56,261 nucleotides of DNA from an uncultured Acetobacteraceae bacterium. Its GTDB lineage: Bacteria > Pseudomonadota > Alphaproteobacteria > Acetobacterales > Acetobacteraceae. Made by a program: the position numbers and the translations under genes. Position 1 is the stretch's first letter; every line of letters starts with the position of its first letter. The stretch covers positions 1 through 56,261 of the forward strand of contig CAIYDT010000074.1 of NCBI GenBank assembly GCA_903924985.1, written 5' to 3'. Positions 1-8,312 of the stretch are shown here, in pieces. The notes under the pieces were generated by a model. It was not told where the DNA came from. It saw nothing but the letters and a program-made list of their open reading frames with translations, and made no database searches.

Positions 1-1412
1 AGTACCCCCGGTCGGCGCGTGTGCCAGTCGGTGTCGCGTTGATACGCATCCGCGACGCGCAAAACCCGCGCCTCCGCGAATGGCCGGCCGGCGATTTGCA
101 GGCCGATAGGGCAACCGTTCGGGTCGAATCCGCAGTTCGCGCTGACCGCCGGCAGGCCGAGGTAGTTGAACGGCCGCGTGTTGATGGACACGGCCAGGAA
201 TTTGTATTCGGTGCCCGGCGGACCGTGGTCGATGTCGGTTTCCGCCAGCGTCGGCAGGCAGGTGGGGATGGTGGGGGTGACCAGCACGTCCACCTTGGCG
301 AACACCTCGGCGGCGAAGGCGCGCAGGATCGGGCCGCGGCGGCTGAGGGCCTCCACGTAGTAAGGGGCCGGGATCGCGTAGCCGGGATACATGCGGGAGG
401 AGATGTGCTGCCCATAGGCTTGCGGGTCGTCGCGCATCCATTGGGCGTGGATGGTGGCGGCCTCGACGCGGGAGACGATGCCGCCATACGCCGCGACGGC
501 GTCCATCAGCGGCAGGGTGATGCGGGTGACGGTGGCGCCTCGAGCGGCCAGCACCTTCAGGGCGGTTTCCATCGCGGCCAGCACCGGGGCGTCCACGCCG
601 TCGAGGAAGAACGTCTCGGGCACCCCGATCCGCAGGCCGCGCAGGTCGCCGGTCAGGGCAGCCTCGTAATCCGGCACGGGTTCGCGGGAACTGGTGGGAT
701 CCATCGGGTCGTGGCCGGCGATCACGCTCATGATCCGGGCGCAGTCGCGGGCGGTGCGGCACAACGGGCCGACGTTGTCGTGGGTAAAGGACAGCGGCAT
801 GGCGCCGTAGCGGGACACGCGGGATTGGGTCGGTTTGATGCCGGTCACTCCGCACGCGGCGGCCGGCAGGCGGATCGACCCGCCAGTGTCGGAGCCCAGC
901 GCGGCGTATGTCATTCGAGCGGAAACGGCGGCGCCGGAGCCGGAGGACGAGCCCCCGGTAATATAAGGCGGGTTCCAGGGATTGTGGCAGTCCCCGAACG
1001 TCTTGTTATGGCCGGTCGGATTTTGCGCGAACTCGGCCATGTTCAGCCCGCCGAAGACATAGGCGCCCTCGGCCGCCATGCGCGCGACGGCGGTTCCGGT
1101 GATGGTGGGTCGCCAATCGCGGCGCAGCGCCGAACCGGCGGTGCTCAGGCGGCCCGCCTGATAATACATGTCCTTATGCGCCATCGGCACGCCGTGCAGC
1201 TTGCCCAATGGTTTTTTGTCCGCCACGGCCTGATCGGCCGCCTTGGCATCGGCCTCGGCGCGTTCCCGGTCCAGCCAGATGGTGGCGTTCAGCACCGGGT
1301 TGGCTTTGTCCAGATTGGCCCAGCAGGCATCCAGCAGTGCTCGCGACGTGGCCTGCCCGGTGCGCACCGCCTCGGCTGCTTCAACCAATGAGAGGTCCGC
1401 GAGGGCGCTCAT
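1..1412 (-). CDS. Amidase (amidase signature family), 3' end beyond window
   Basis: Hydrolyses an amide bond in the cytoplasm; the substrate cannot be told from sequence. Translating the minus strand from the ATG at 1412 gives a continuous amidase-signature protein with the complete Ser-cisSer-Lys triad: K80 in HGVPMAHKD, S155 in TGGSSSGSG and S179 in SDTGGSIR. The frame is still open at base 1 (about 470 codons read), so the C-terminus is missing. The reading PTIPTCLPTLAETD and the Asn/Gly-rich FNYLGLPAVS block are typical of the family's C-terminal half. The start overlaps the stop of the small upstream gene in an ATGA, which suggests translational coupling. GatA is possible, but no gatB or gatC lies here; an AtzE-type or other metabolic amidase is more likely. 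Confidence 0.9.
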   Translation of the reverse strand, partial: MSALADLSLVEAAEAVRTGQATSRALLDACWANLDKANPVLNATIWLDRERAEADAKAADQAVADKKPLGKLHGVPMAHKDMYYQAGRLSTAGSALRRDWRPTITGTAVARMAAEGAYVFGGLNMAEFAQNPTGHNKTFGDCHNPWNPPYITGGSSSGSGAAVSARMTYAALGSDTGGSIRLPAAACGVTGIKPTQSRVSRYGAMPLSFTHDNVGPLCRTARDCARIMSVIAGHDPMDPTSSREPVPDYEAALTGDLRGLRIGVPETFFLDGVDAPVLAAMETALKVLAARGATVTRITLPLMDAVAAYGGIVSRVEAATIHAQWMRDDPQAYGQHISSRMYPGYAIPAPYYVEALSRRGPILRAFAAEVFAKVDVLVTPTIPTCLPTLAETDIDHGPPGTEYKFLAVSINTRPFNYLGLPAVSANCGFDPNGCPIGLQIAGRPFAEARVLRVADAYQRDTDWHTRRPGV

Positions 1413-1612
1413 GCCCCGGTCTCCTTCGTCGCCTGCAACGCGGCTTCGAACGACGATGGCTCATCCTCGAACACCAGCGTGCCGCGCAATTTTTCGAAGG
1501 CGGCGATGGTGTGCACCAGATCGGCGGCCATGCGGCGGCCGGGGTCGTTGGGCGGCGAGACGCCGAACCAGCGGGCGATCGTTGTCTCGGTCACGGTTGG
1601 GAAGTCGTCCAT
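1409..1612 (-). CDS. Small AtzG/GatC-like protein coupled to the amidase
   Basis: A 67-residue protein starting MDDFPTVTETTIARWF. The ATG at 1612 is preferred over an ATG at 1654 because AAGGACGAGG lies just upstream of it. It ends ATGA-fused to the amidase. Its shape (short helical N-terminus, then a helix with AFEKLRGTLVFEDEPSSFEA) resembles the small DUF4089/AtzG proteins known to form complexes with AtzE-type amidases, which are themselves GatC-like. The similarity is from memory and weak; the gene's reality is supported mainly by its Shine-Dalgarno and coupling. If right, it would be a structural partner that stabilises the amidase. Confidence 0.6.
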   Translation of the reverse strand: MDDFPTVTETTIARWFGVSPPNDPGRRMAADLVHTIAAFEKLRGTLVFEDEPSSFEAALQATKETGA

Positions 1613-1725
1613 GGCGGCCTCGTCCTTGCTTGCTATGGCGCAATATGGCCCCATTCATGGCATGCTGGTCAAACCAGACGGGCCAAGTCATACTCTTGGG
1701 TAGTTTTGGGTGATGGAGAAGCACC

Positions 1726-2217
1726 GTGCCGGTCGAGAAGCAAGCCTATCGTGAAGCCATGGCCCGCCTGGGCGCGGCGGTGAATGTGATCACCACGGAC
1801 GGCCCCGGCGGCAAGGCGGGGTTTACCGCCTCGGCTGTTACCAGCGTCACCGACACCCCGCCCACGCTGCTGGTGTGTGCCAATCGCGCCAATGATTCCT
1901 ACCCGGCGTTCATGAAAAACCAGGTGTTGTGCGTGAACACCCTGACACCGTCGCAGGAAATCCTGTCGCCGATGTTCGCCGGCATGACCCAACACGCCGA
2001 CCATGAACGGTTCGACGACCACACCTGGCACGTGCTGGAAACCGGCGCCCCGGTACTGGACGAAGCCGTCGCCGCGTTCGATTGCCGCATCACACAGATC
2101 GTTGAATCCGGCACTCACGATGTGTTCTTCTGCTCCGTCGAGGCGGTGCGCACCGGCCCGTTCCACGAGGGGCTGATCTACTACGGGCGCGGGTATCATA
2201 AGGTCTCGGTGGGCTGA
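1726..2217 (+). CDS. rutF: Flavin reductase, RutF/HpaC-type
   Basis: Predicted NAD(P)H:FMN reductase that supplies reduced flavin to a partner monooxygenase. The 163-residue product follows RutF closely: AMARLGAAVNVITTDGPGGK, then GFTASAVTSVTDTPPTLLVC, LCVNTLTPSQE, and a C-terminal FDCRITQIVESGTHDVFFC. It starts with GTG at 1726 behind GGAGAA; no in-frame ATG gives a better N-terminus. No rutA-E genes lie nearby, so the pyrimidine-degradation role of true RutF is not supported by context. It is a single gene, and its natural partner may be elsewhere, possibly one of the FMN-dependent oxidoreductases near 31-33 kb (speculative). Confidence 0.85.
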   Translation: MPVEKQAYREAMARLGAAVNVITTDGPGGKAGFTASAVTSVTDTPPTLLVCANRANDSYPAFMKNQVLCVNTLTPSQEILSPMFAGMTQHADHERFDDHTWHVLETGAPVLDEAVAAFDCRITQIVESGTHDVFFCSVEAVRTGPFHEGLIYYGRGYHKVSVG

Positions 2218-2220
2218 GAC

Positions 2221-2280
2221 ATTCGGATACATTATACCGAAAATTAACAAGCTCCTGGCACGATTCGGACACATTTTACC
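2221..2280. repeat. Pair of 18-bp imperfect direct repeats, 42 bp apart
   Basis: ATTCGGATACATTATACC at 2221-2238 and ATTCGGACACATTTTACC at 2263-2280 match at 16 of 18 bases. Their start-to-start distance is 42 bp, about four helical turns. They lie directly after the rutF-like stop codon. They could be paired operator half-sites for a regulator of the next gene, or the terminal-repeat remnant of a lost insertion sequence. Neither is proven. Confidence 0.55.
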
Positions 2281-2342
2281 CTCAGGTTCCTTCTCACCGG
2301 CGGCGGCACCTGGCGCCGCGGTGAACGAAGGACGAGGCAGCC

Positions 2343-2531
2343 ATGTGCACGAACACGGAATGCGGGCTGACGATGGCCGGACTGCTGGACGATCCGTTGA
2401 TCCGGCTGATGAACCGCAGCGATGGCGTCACCGACCAGGCGCATGCCGATCTGTGGGAGCACACCCGCGAAACCCTGATCGCGCGCTTCGCCATGCAGCC
2501 GCCGTGGCAGCAGACCGAGGCAGCGCGTTAG
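2343..2531 (+). CDS. Small conserved-looking hypothetical protein
   Basis: A 62-residue reading frame starting at ATG 2343 behind GGACGAGG. The product contains LLDDPLIRLMNRSDGVTDQAH, close in style to short alphaproteobacterial proteins beginning with DDPLIxLVMxSDGV (recalled, not searched). No membrane segment or signal peptide is visible. It sits alone between the direct-repeat pair and def. Function unknown. Confidence 0.5.
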   Translation: MCTNTECGLTMAGLLDDPLIRLMNRSDGVTDQAHADLWEHTRETLIARFAMQPPWQQTEAAR

Positions 2532-2638
2532 TCGCGCCGGTCCCGGTAATCCAGATCGTCCCGGGGCTCCTGCTCGTCCCGGTAATACCAGGCGATGACG
2601 CCCAGGCATACCGACCCCCGAGCGTTCATGGGGCCCAT
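2528..2638 (-). CDS. Possible 36-residue protein (uncertain)
   Basis: On the minus strand an ATG at 2638 (or 2629) opens a short frame reading MNARGSVCLGVIAWYYRDEQ and then an acidic/arginine-rich tail, ending at TAA 2528. It has a short hydrophobic centre and charged tail like some small inner-membrane peptides. No good Shine-Dalgarno is visible, and its stop overlaps the end of the plus-strand small gene. Treat as a candidate only. Confidence 0.2.
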   Translation of the reverse strand: MGPMNARGSVCLGVIAWYYRDEQEPRDDLDYRDRRD

Positions 2639-2695
2639 GCGATAGGCAAACCGGCGCGCAATCGCAAGGTTGATCGCGCGAGGCCCCGTCGCTAA

Positions 2696-3247
2696 ATGCG
2701 GGGGATGGCAAACCTTCCTATCCCTACCAGTGACATCCCCCTACTGCCCGTCCTGATCGCGCCTCACGCGCGGCTGAGGGCCAAAGCGCGCGCGGTCGGC
2801 AAGGGCGACGAGGACGCCGTGCGCGCGATTATTCCGCGCATGTTCGCGACCATGTACACCGCTCCCGGCATCGGGCTGGCCGCGCCGCAGGTGGATTTGG
2901 GGCTGCGGCTGTTGATCGTAGACCTGATGCCGAACGACAAGCCGGCGCCGTTCACGATGATCAACCCGGAGATTGTTGCCCTCAGCCCCGAGCTGGCGAC
3001 GCGGGAGGAAGGTTGCCTCTCGCTGCCGGGCATGTATGCCGACGTGACCCGCCCGGCCCGCGTGAAAGTGCGCTATTTGGACGAGACTGGCGCCCGCAAG
3101 GAGCTGGAGGCGGAAAACCTGTTATCTGCTTGTGTGCAGCACGAGATCGACCATCTGGACGGGGTGTTGTTCGTGGACTATCTCTCGATCCTCAAGCGCA
3201 ACATGATCATGCGCAAGCTAGCCAAGGAACAGAAGCTGAAGAAGTAA
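2696..3247 (+). CDS. def: Peptide deformylase
   Basis: Removes the N-formyl group from nascent polypeptides at the ribosome; a cytosolic metalloenzyme. All three family motifs are present: [16 protein letters not shown] and QHEIDHLDG; the Cys and the two His of the last two motifs bind the metal, and the Glu is catalytic. The length (183 residues) is normal. Starts at ATG 2696 and ATG 2705 are both possible; neither has a well-spaced ribosome site. fmt follows after 5 bp, the classical def-fmt pair that adds and removes the formyl group. Confidence 0.96.
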   Translation: MRGMANLPIPTSDIPLLPVLIAPHARLRAKARAVGKGDEDAVRAIIPRMFATMYTAPGIGLAAPQVDLGLRLLIVDLMPNDKPAPFTMINPEIVALSPELATREEGCLSLPGMYADVTRPARVKVRYLDETGARKELEAENLLSACVQHEIDHLDGVLFVDYLSILKRNMIMRKLAKEQKLKK

Positions 3248-3252
3248 GCGCC

Positions 3253-4161
3253 ATGCGCGTTATCTTCATGGGAACCCCGGACTTTGCCGTCCCGGCGCTG
3301 CACGCGCTGGTGGGGGCGGGGCACGAGGTCGTTGCGGTATACTGCCAGCCGCCGCGTCCGGCGGGGCGAGGGCAGTCGGTGCGGAAATGCCCGGTCCATG
3401 TCGCGGCGGATACGCTGGGGATCGAGGTCCGCACCCCCGCAAGGCTGCGCTCCGATCAGGAGGCTCAGGCGGCCTTCGCCGCCTTGCACGCGGATGTGGC
3501 GGTGGTGGCCGCCTACGGGCTGATTCTGCCGCGGGCCATGCTGGACGCGCCCCGGCTGGGTTGCCTGAACGTCCACGCCAGCCTGCTGCCCCGCTGGCGC
3601 GGCGCCGGCCCCATCCAGGCGGCAATCCTGACGGGGGACAGGGAAACCGGCGTCACGATCATGCAGATGGAGGCCGGCCTCGACACCGGCCCGATGCTGC
3701 TGCGGGAGTCCGTGCCGATCACCGGAACCACCACAGCCGCCGGTTTGCACGACGTGCTGGCGGAGATGGGTGGACGGCTGATCCTGCGCGCGCTGGCGGA
3801 GAACCCAGTCGCTGTACCCCAGCCGGAGGCAGGCGTGACCTACGCCCCCAAGCTGGAGCGCGAGCATGGCCGGTTGGACTGGGCTCAGGACGCCGGGGAG
3901 CTGGAGCGCCGAGTCCGGGCGTTCGACCCCTGGCCGGGGACATTCACGACGCTGGATGGGGCCGTGCTGAAGGTGCTGGCGGCCGAGTTGGCGGAGGGTT
4001 CGGGCTCGCCGGGTACGGTATTGGATAACGCACTGACGATCGCCTGCGGGCACGGTGCCTTGCGGCCAACACGCGTGCAGGCGCCAGGGCGTGCGGCCAT
4101 GTACGCGGCGGCGTTCCTGCGGGGGAGGCCGGTGCCGGCCGGTACGGTGTTGGGGGGATGA
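3253..4161 (+). CDS. fmt: Methionyl-tRNA formyltransferase
   Basis: Formylates initiator Met-tRNA using 10-formyl-tetrahydrofolate. The 302-residue protein opens [16 protein letters not shown] and carries the [17 protein letters not shown] formyltransferase core, with the catalytic Asn, His and, further on, Asp in GLDTGPM. A C-terminal OB-like domain follows. The ATG at 3253 is chosen because homologous sequence begins there; the frame is open further upstream inside def. It is co-transcribed with def. Its stop is followed by a REP-like palindrome that separates it from truA. Confidence 0.96.
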   Translation: MRVIFMGTPDFAVPALHALVGAGHEVVAVYCQPPRPAGRGQSVRKCPVHVAADTLGIEVRTPARLRSDQEAQAAFAALHADVAVVAAYGLILPRAMLDAPRLGCLNVHASLLPRWRGAGPIQAAILTGDRETGVTIMQMEAGLDTGPMLLRESVPITGTTTAAGLHDVLAEMGGRLILRALAENPVAVPQPEAGVTYAPKLEREHGRLDWAQDAGELERRVRAFDPWPGTFTTLDGAVLKVLAAELAEGSGSPGTVLDNALTIACGHGALRPTRVQAPGRAAMYAAAFLRGRPVPAGTVLGG

Positions 4162-4180
4162 CGTCGATTCATTACAACAT

Positions 4181-4269
4181 CGTCATCCTCGGGCTTGACC
4201 CAAGGACCGCCGGCGGCACCGACAGCGATTGTAGCGGTTCTCGGATCAGGTCCGAGGACGAGGATGACG
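4181..4269. repeat. REP-like palindromic element, complete (fmt-truA gap)
   Basis: The outer arms CGTCATCCTCG (4181-4191) and CGAGGATGACG (4259-4269) are perfect inverted repeats. Each arm also contains its own small hairpin: CCTCGGG-CTTGA-CCCAAGG on the left (one mismatch) and CTCGGA-TCAGG-TCCGAG on the right. Shorter copies occur at 22441 and 30392, and a two-arm variant at 19585. It lies 19 bp after the fmt stop and ends 7 bp before the truA start, so it could attenuate or process the transcript. Confidence 0.8.
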
Positions 4270-4276
4270 GGCTATC

Positions 4277-5059
4277 ATGACCCGCTGGGCCCTCAAACTC
4301 GAATACAACGGCGGCGCCTTCGTGGGCTGGCAGCGACAGGATTCCGGGCTCTCCCTCCAGGAAGTCCTGGAACAGGCCGCCACCAACCTCAACAAAGGCG
4401 CCCCCGTGTCCAGCATCGTCGCCGGCCGCACCGACTCAGGCGTCCACGCCGAGGCGCAGGTGGCGATGATCTTCCTCCCGGACGGTTACCAGCCGCGGCA
4501 AATCCGCGACGCTCTCAACTACCACATGAAGCCGCATCTGCTGGTGGTGCGGCAGGCGGCGGTGGCGCCGGAGGGGTGGAATCCCCGCTTTTCCGCCATC
4601 CATCGCGCCTACCGCTACCGCATCCTGAACCGGCGTGCCCGGCCGGCGCTGCATGAAGGGCAGGTTTGGCACGTCGCGACCCCCCTCGACGCCGCCGCCA
4701 TGCACGACGCCGCCCAGCTATTGCTCGGTCACCACGATTTCACGTCGTTCCGGGCGGCGGCGTGCCAGGCGAAAAGCCCCGTTCGCACGTTGGAACGGCT
4801 GGATGTGACGCGCGACGGGGAGCTGATCACCTTCGCGGTGGAGGCCCGTAGCTTCCTCCACCATCAGGTCCGGAATTTCGTCGGCACCCTACGTCTTGTG
4901 GGCGATGGCAGCTGGACCGCTGCTCGGGTTGCGATGGCGCTGGCAGCGCGGGACCGCTCCGCCGCCGGGCCGACCGCCCCGGCGGAAGGCCTGTCGCTGG
5001 TTTCGGTCACCTACCCGGTCGATCCCTTTGCCGAGGGCTCCAACGTCAGCCCGGTGTGA
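4277..5059 (+). CDS. truA: tRNA pseudouridine(38-40) synthase
   Basis: Isomerises uridines 38-40 of the tRNA anticodon arm. The 260-residue protein begins MTRWALKLEYNGGAFVGWQR, a standard TruA N-terminus. The catalytic aspartate is D53 in GRTDSGVHAEAQ. The C-terminal HHQVRNFVGTLRLVG block is also typical. It is third in the def-fmt-truA run, but separated from fmt by a REP-like element. Its 3' end overlaps by 14 bp with the convergent membrane-protein gene. Confidence 0.96.
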   Translation: MTRWALKLEYNGGAFVGWQRQDSGLSLQEVLEQAATNLNKGAPVSSIVAGRTDSGVHAEAQVAMIFLPDGYQPRQIRDALNYHMKPHLLVVRQAAVAPEGWNPRFSAIHRAYRYRILNRRARPALHEGQVWHVATPLDAAAMHDAAQLLLGHHDFTSFRAAACQAKSPVRTLERLDVTRDGELITFAVEARSFLHHQVRNFVGTLRLVGDGSWTAARVAMALAARDRSAAGPTAPAEGLSLVSVTYPVDPFAEGSNVSPV

Positions 5060-5615
5060 GCGCCAGATCCAGCAACGTCACCAACACCCCGATCGACTGG
5101 TCCACCAGCACCAGCCACGTCGCCAGCAGCGGCCCGGCACCGAACGCCAGCCTGATCGCGAACCACTCGATCCACAGCGCCCAGCCGAACGTCGCGACCT
5201 GCGCTACCTGATCCACGATGTGCGGCGCGCCGAGCGTGCCGGGGATGGTGCCGAGGACCAGCAGCATGTTTTCCGGCACACTGCACCAGTTCCAGGCCAC
5301 GATCATCGGCGCCCAGAGGTGTGCTCGGTGGACTCGCGGGGCCAAGCGGTGGGTGAATGCCGCGAAGGCCAGCCAGGCGACCAGGAATACCAGCCCGTGG
5401 CGTGCCAACAACAGAAGCGCGTGCGGAGGCGCCACGCCGTTGGGCCAGTCGAGTGTCGCCATGTACAGCACGGAGGGCAGCGCCATCGGGATCGCCCAGA
5501 AGCTGCGGGCGACGCCTTTCGGGTCGATCTCCATCAGCAGGATGCCGCGCGCATGGCCGCGCGCCAGCATCAGCGCGCCGTGCAGGCTGACCGAGAGCGA
5601 CTGGTAAAGCCTCAC
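5046..5615 (-). CDS. Integral membrane protein, second of a tandem homologous pair
   Basis: A 189-residue polytopic membrane protein from GTG 5615, whose GTGA overlaps the stop of the upstream gene. It shares clear landmarks with that gene: an N-terminal LMLARGHARGILLM matching LRLARGDASGIMLF, a central AWNWC matching AFNWC, and WALWIEWFAIR matching YGLWLHWFVAR. About five hydrophobic stretches are visible. The layout recalls YIP1-like small membrane proteins, but I cannot assign a family. It is last in the dapD-dapE operon, and function is unknown. Confidence 0.75.
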   Translation of the reverse strand: MRLYQSLSVSLHGALMLARGHARGILLMEIDPKGVARSFWAIPMALPSVLYMATLDWPNGVAPPHALLLLARHGLVFLVAWLAFAAFTHRLAPRVHRAHLWAPMIVAWNWCSVPENMLLVLGTIPGTLGAPHIVDQVAQVATFGWALWIEWFAIRLAFGAGPLLATWLVLVDQSIGVLVTLLDLALTPG

Positions 5616-6208
5616 CCGTGGTCCATCAGCAGCAGGCCGCGCACGATGAGGGTCGCGAAGGTTCCAAAATAGGTGGCGAGCACCAGGAAAGCCGCCCGCC
5701 CGCCGGATACGCCCAACCCCCACCGCGCCACGAACCAGTGCAGCCACAACCCGTAGCCGACGATAGCGATGCACAGCACCACGACAGCGGCGACCACGCC
5801 ATCCGACCCCGGCGTCGATCCCGAGGCCCCAAATACGATGCCGAGGCCGATCAGCAGCGCCATACACAGCACCGAAAGGCCGAACTGGCACCAGTTGAAC
5901 GCCACGGCGAAGCGGAGCCACGGATCCTCCCGGTTCCAGCGCTGCGCCAGCGCGTGGGAAATGACGGGTGGCACCAGCAATATGCAAACCGCGGCGGCGA
6001 GGTCGGCCAAAGCCCTGAGGACCTCGCCTTTGGCCAGCGTTGCCAGCGCGACCACCAGCGGCAGGGTGACCAGGGGGATCAGGCTGATCAGGAAGTCCCG
6101 GGGCGTGTGCCCGAACAACATGATGCCGGATGCATCGCCGCGCGCCAGACGGAGCAGCCCCGCTATGATGCCGGATTTTCGCGGTTGGCCGAGCGGCCGG
6201 ACGGTCAT
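5612..6208 (-). CDS. Integral membrane protein, first of a tandem homologous pair
   Basis: A 198-residue protein with about five transmembrane stretches (for example FLISLIPLVTLPLVVALATL and VVAAVVVLCIAIVGYGLWL). It begins MTVRPLGQPRKSGI at an ATG that overlaps the dapE stop (ATGA) and ends by overlapping the next gene (GTGA), so four genes from dapD onward are translationally linked. It is homologous along its length to the following gene. The link to lysine/peptidoglycan precursor synthesis is positional only. Confidence 0.78.
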   Translation of the reverse strand: MTVRPLGQPRKSGIIAGLLRLARGDASGIMLFGHTPRDFLISLIPLVTLPLVVALATLAKGEVLRALADLAAAVCILLVPPVISHALAQRWNREDPWLRFAVAFNWCQFGLSVLCMALLIGLGIVFGASGSTPGSDGVVAAVVVLCIAIVGYGLWLHWFVARWGLGVSGGRAAFLVLATYFGTFATLIVRGLLLMDHG

Positions 6209-7329
6209 GCCTGGAAGGCCGCGATGACGCCGCGATAGATGCGCGCAAGGTCGCGCAACTCGTTCACCGGCACCCGCTCATCGGTTTGGTGCATGGTGGC
6301 GCCGACCAGGCCGAACTCCGCTACCGGGCAGTAATTGGCGATAAAGCGTGCGTCGGAGGTGCCGCCGCCGGTGTCCAGCCTGGGATCGATCCCGGTGGTG
6401 CCCAGGATGGCATTGCGTAGGAAATCGACCATCGGGCCGGGCTGGGTGACGAAGGACTCGCCGCTGATGATGCCCTTGACCTCGAATGTGTCGGCGTAGC
6501 GGGCGACGGTGGCTTTGACCCAGGCGATCAGGGACGCGCCGCTGTGCTTCTCGCTGAAACGTATGTTCAGCATGGCTTTGGCGGAGGCCGGGATCAGGTT
6601 CGTGGTGGTATTGCCCACGTCGATGCTGGTGATTTGCAGCGAGGACGGCTCAAACCACTCGGATCCCGCGTCCACCGGGGCGCTGGTGAGCGCGTCGAGC
6701 GCCCGCAGCAAGCGGTGGATGGGGTTGTCGGCGCGGTGCGGGTAGGCGACGTGGCCCTGGGTGCCGAACACTTCCACCCATATGTTGACGCTGCCGCGGC
6801 GGCCAATCTTGACCATGTCGCCGAGTTGCACGGGGCAGGTGGGCTCGCCGACCAGGCAGAAATCGGGGATCTCGTCGTGTTCCTTCATCCACTCCAGCAC
6901 CTTGACGGTGCCGTCGACGGCGGGGCCTTCCTCGTCGCCGGTGATCAGGAAACTCAGAGAGCCGTTCAGCGGGTTTTCCGCCAGATGCTGGGCGATGCCC
7001 GCCACGAAGGCGGCGATGGCGCCCTTCATGTCGCAGGCGCCGCGTCCGTAGAGGACGCCGTCCCGCACCTCGCCGCCGAAGGGGTTATCCCGCCAGTTGG
7101 CGGAACCGACCGGCACCACGTCGGTGTGGCCGGCGAAGCAGAGATGCCGCCCGCCGGTGCCCAGGCGGGCGTACAGGTTCTCGATCTCCCCATACCGTAG
7201 ATGCGTGACGGTGAAGCCCAGGCTTTGCAGCGCCTGGGCCAGCACCGCCTGCGATCCGCCATCGGCCGGGGTGACCGAGTTGCAGCGGATCATCGCCTGC
7301 GCCAGCGGCAGGGGATCGGATAGGTCCAT
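6205..7329 (-). CDS. dapE: Succinyl-diaminopimelate desuccinylase
   Basis: Hydrolyses N-succinyl-LL-diaminopimelate to LL-DAP and succinate, feeding lysine and peptidoglycan synthesis. The 374-residue M20 metallopeptidase has the zinc-site motifs FAGHTDVVPVG, GRGACDMKGAIAAF, TGDEEGPAVDGT (catalytic Glu and metal ligand), LVGEPT and, near the end, FGLVGATMHQTDE. The ATG at 7329 overlaps the dapD stop by one base (TGATG). Length and motif order match DapE rather than ArgE or CPG2. Confidence 0.96.
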   Translation of the reverse strand: MDLSDPLPLAQAMIRCNSVTPADGGSQAVLAQALQSLGFTVTHLRYGEIENLYARLGTGGRHLCFAGHTDVVPVGSANWRDNPFGGEVRDGVLYGRGACDMKGAIAAFVAGIAQHLAENPLNGSLSFLITGDEEGPAVDGTVKVLEWMKEHDEIPDFCLVGEPTCPVQLGDMVKIGRRGSVNIWVEVFGTQGHVAYPHRADNPIHRLLRALDALTSAPVDAGSEWFEPSSLQITSIDVGNTTTNLIPASAKAMLNIRFSEKHSGASLIAWVKATVARYADTFEVKGIISGESFVTQPGPMVDFLRNAILGTTGIDPRLDTGGGTSDARFIANYCPVAEFGLVGATMHQTDERVPVNELRDLARIYRGVIAAFQA

Positions 7330-8168
7330 CAATCGCGCAGCAGTTCGTTGATCGACGTCTTGGCGCGGGTCTGCGCGTCCACGATCTTCACGATCACGGC
7401 GCAATACAAGGACGGCCCCGGCGATCCGTCCGGCAGATTCCGGCCCGGCAGCGAGCCCGGCACCACCACGGAGTAGGCCGGCACCCGGCCCATGTGGATC
7501 TGCCCGGTCGCCCGGTCGATGATTTTCGTCGACGCGCCGATGAACACGCCCATCGACAACACCGCGCCCCGCTCGACGATCACACCCTCGGCGACCTCGG
7601 AACGGGCGCCGATGAAGCAATCGTCCTCGATGATGACGGGGTTGGCCTGGAGCGGTTCCAGCACGCCGCCGATGCCGACGCCGCCGGACAGATGGCAGTT
7701 GGCGCCGATCTGCGCGCAGGACCCGACCGTGGCCCAGGTATCGACCATGGTGTTGGCGCCAACCCGAGCACCCAGATTGACGAAGCTGGGCATCAGCACC
7801 GCGCCCGGCGCGATGAACGCCGACTTGCGCACCACGGCGCCCGGCACGGCCCGCACGCCGGCTTCCTTGAACCGGTTCTGCCCCCAGCCGGCGAACTTCA
7901 TGGGCACCTTGTCCCAGACAGGAGCTCCACCTGCCCCATCCATTGGGGCGGAGTCGGTCAGGCGGAACGACATCAGGACGGCCTTCTTCAGCCACTGGTT
8001 GACCACCCAGTCGCCGGTCGTCTTCTCAGCCACGCGTACCGATCCGTTGTCGAGCGCTTCCAGCGCCGCTTCCACCGCGTCGCGCGCCGGCCCTTTGGTG
8101 GAGGACGTCAGCGTATCCCGCTGTTCCCACAAATCCTCGATCGGGCGCTGAAGGCTATGCTCGGTCAT
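7329..8168 (-). CDS. dapD: Tetrahydrodipicolinate N-succinyltransferase
   Basis: Transfers succinyl from succinyl-CoA to tetrahydrodipicolinate, the committed step of the succinylase branch. The 279-residue product contains the left-handed beta-helix hexapeptide region ([20 protein letters not shown] onward) with the DapD-specific [17 protein letters not shown] and [14 protein letters not shown] blocks. The ATG at 8168 is chosen by homology; the upstream Shine-Dalgarno is weak. It is first in the dapD-dapE-membrane-protein operon and divergent from asnB, with 144 bp between them. Confidence 0.96.
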   Translation of the reverse strand: MTEHSLQRPIEDLWEQRDTLTSSTKGPARDAVEAALEALDNGSVRVAEKTTGDWVVNQWLKKAVLMSFRLTDSAPMDGAGGAPVWDKVPMKFAGWGQNRFKEAGVRAVPGAVVRKSAFIAPGAVLMPSFVNLGARVGANTMVDTWATVGSCAQIGANCHLSGGVGIGGVLEPLQANPVIIEDDCFIGARSEVAEGVIVERGAVLSMGVFIGASTKIIDRATGQIHMGRVPAYSVVVPGSLPGRNLPDGSPGPSLYCAVIVKIVDAQTRAKTSINELLRD

Positions 8169-8312
8169 GCTCAAGGGGTCCCTTATTGATGGCGGCGGAA
8201 CTTGCGCAGGGGCGGGCGCCGTGTCAACGCGGCAGCGCTGGCAAACCGCCGCCGGTTTCGGTAGGAGGTGGCACGCGGCGGCCTGTGATCCGCGCGCGTT
8301 GGAGCCAGCCCG

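Noticed and set aside
21..1391. Long plus-strand frame opposite the amidase
   Set aside because: Gly/His/Arg-rich antisense shadow; the minus strand encodes a full amidase with all catalytic residues.
3178..4053. 291-codon minus-strand frame opposite fmt
   Set aside because: Shadow of fmt; no recognisable domain.
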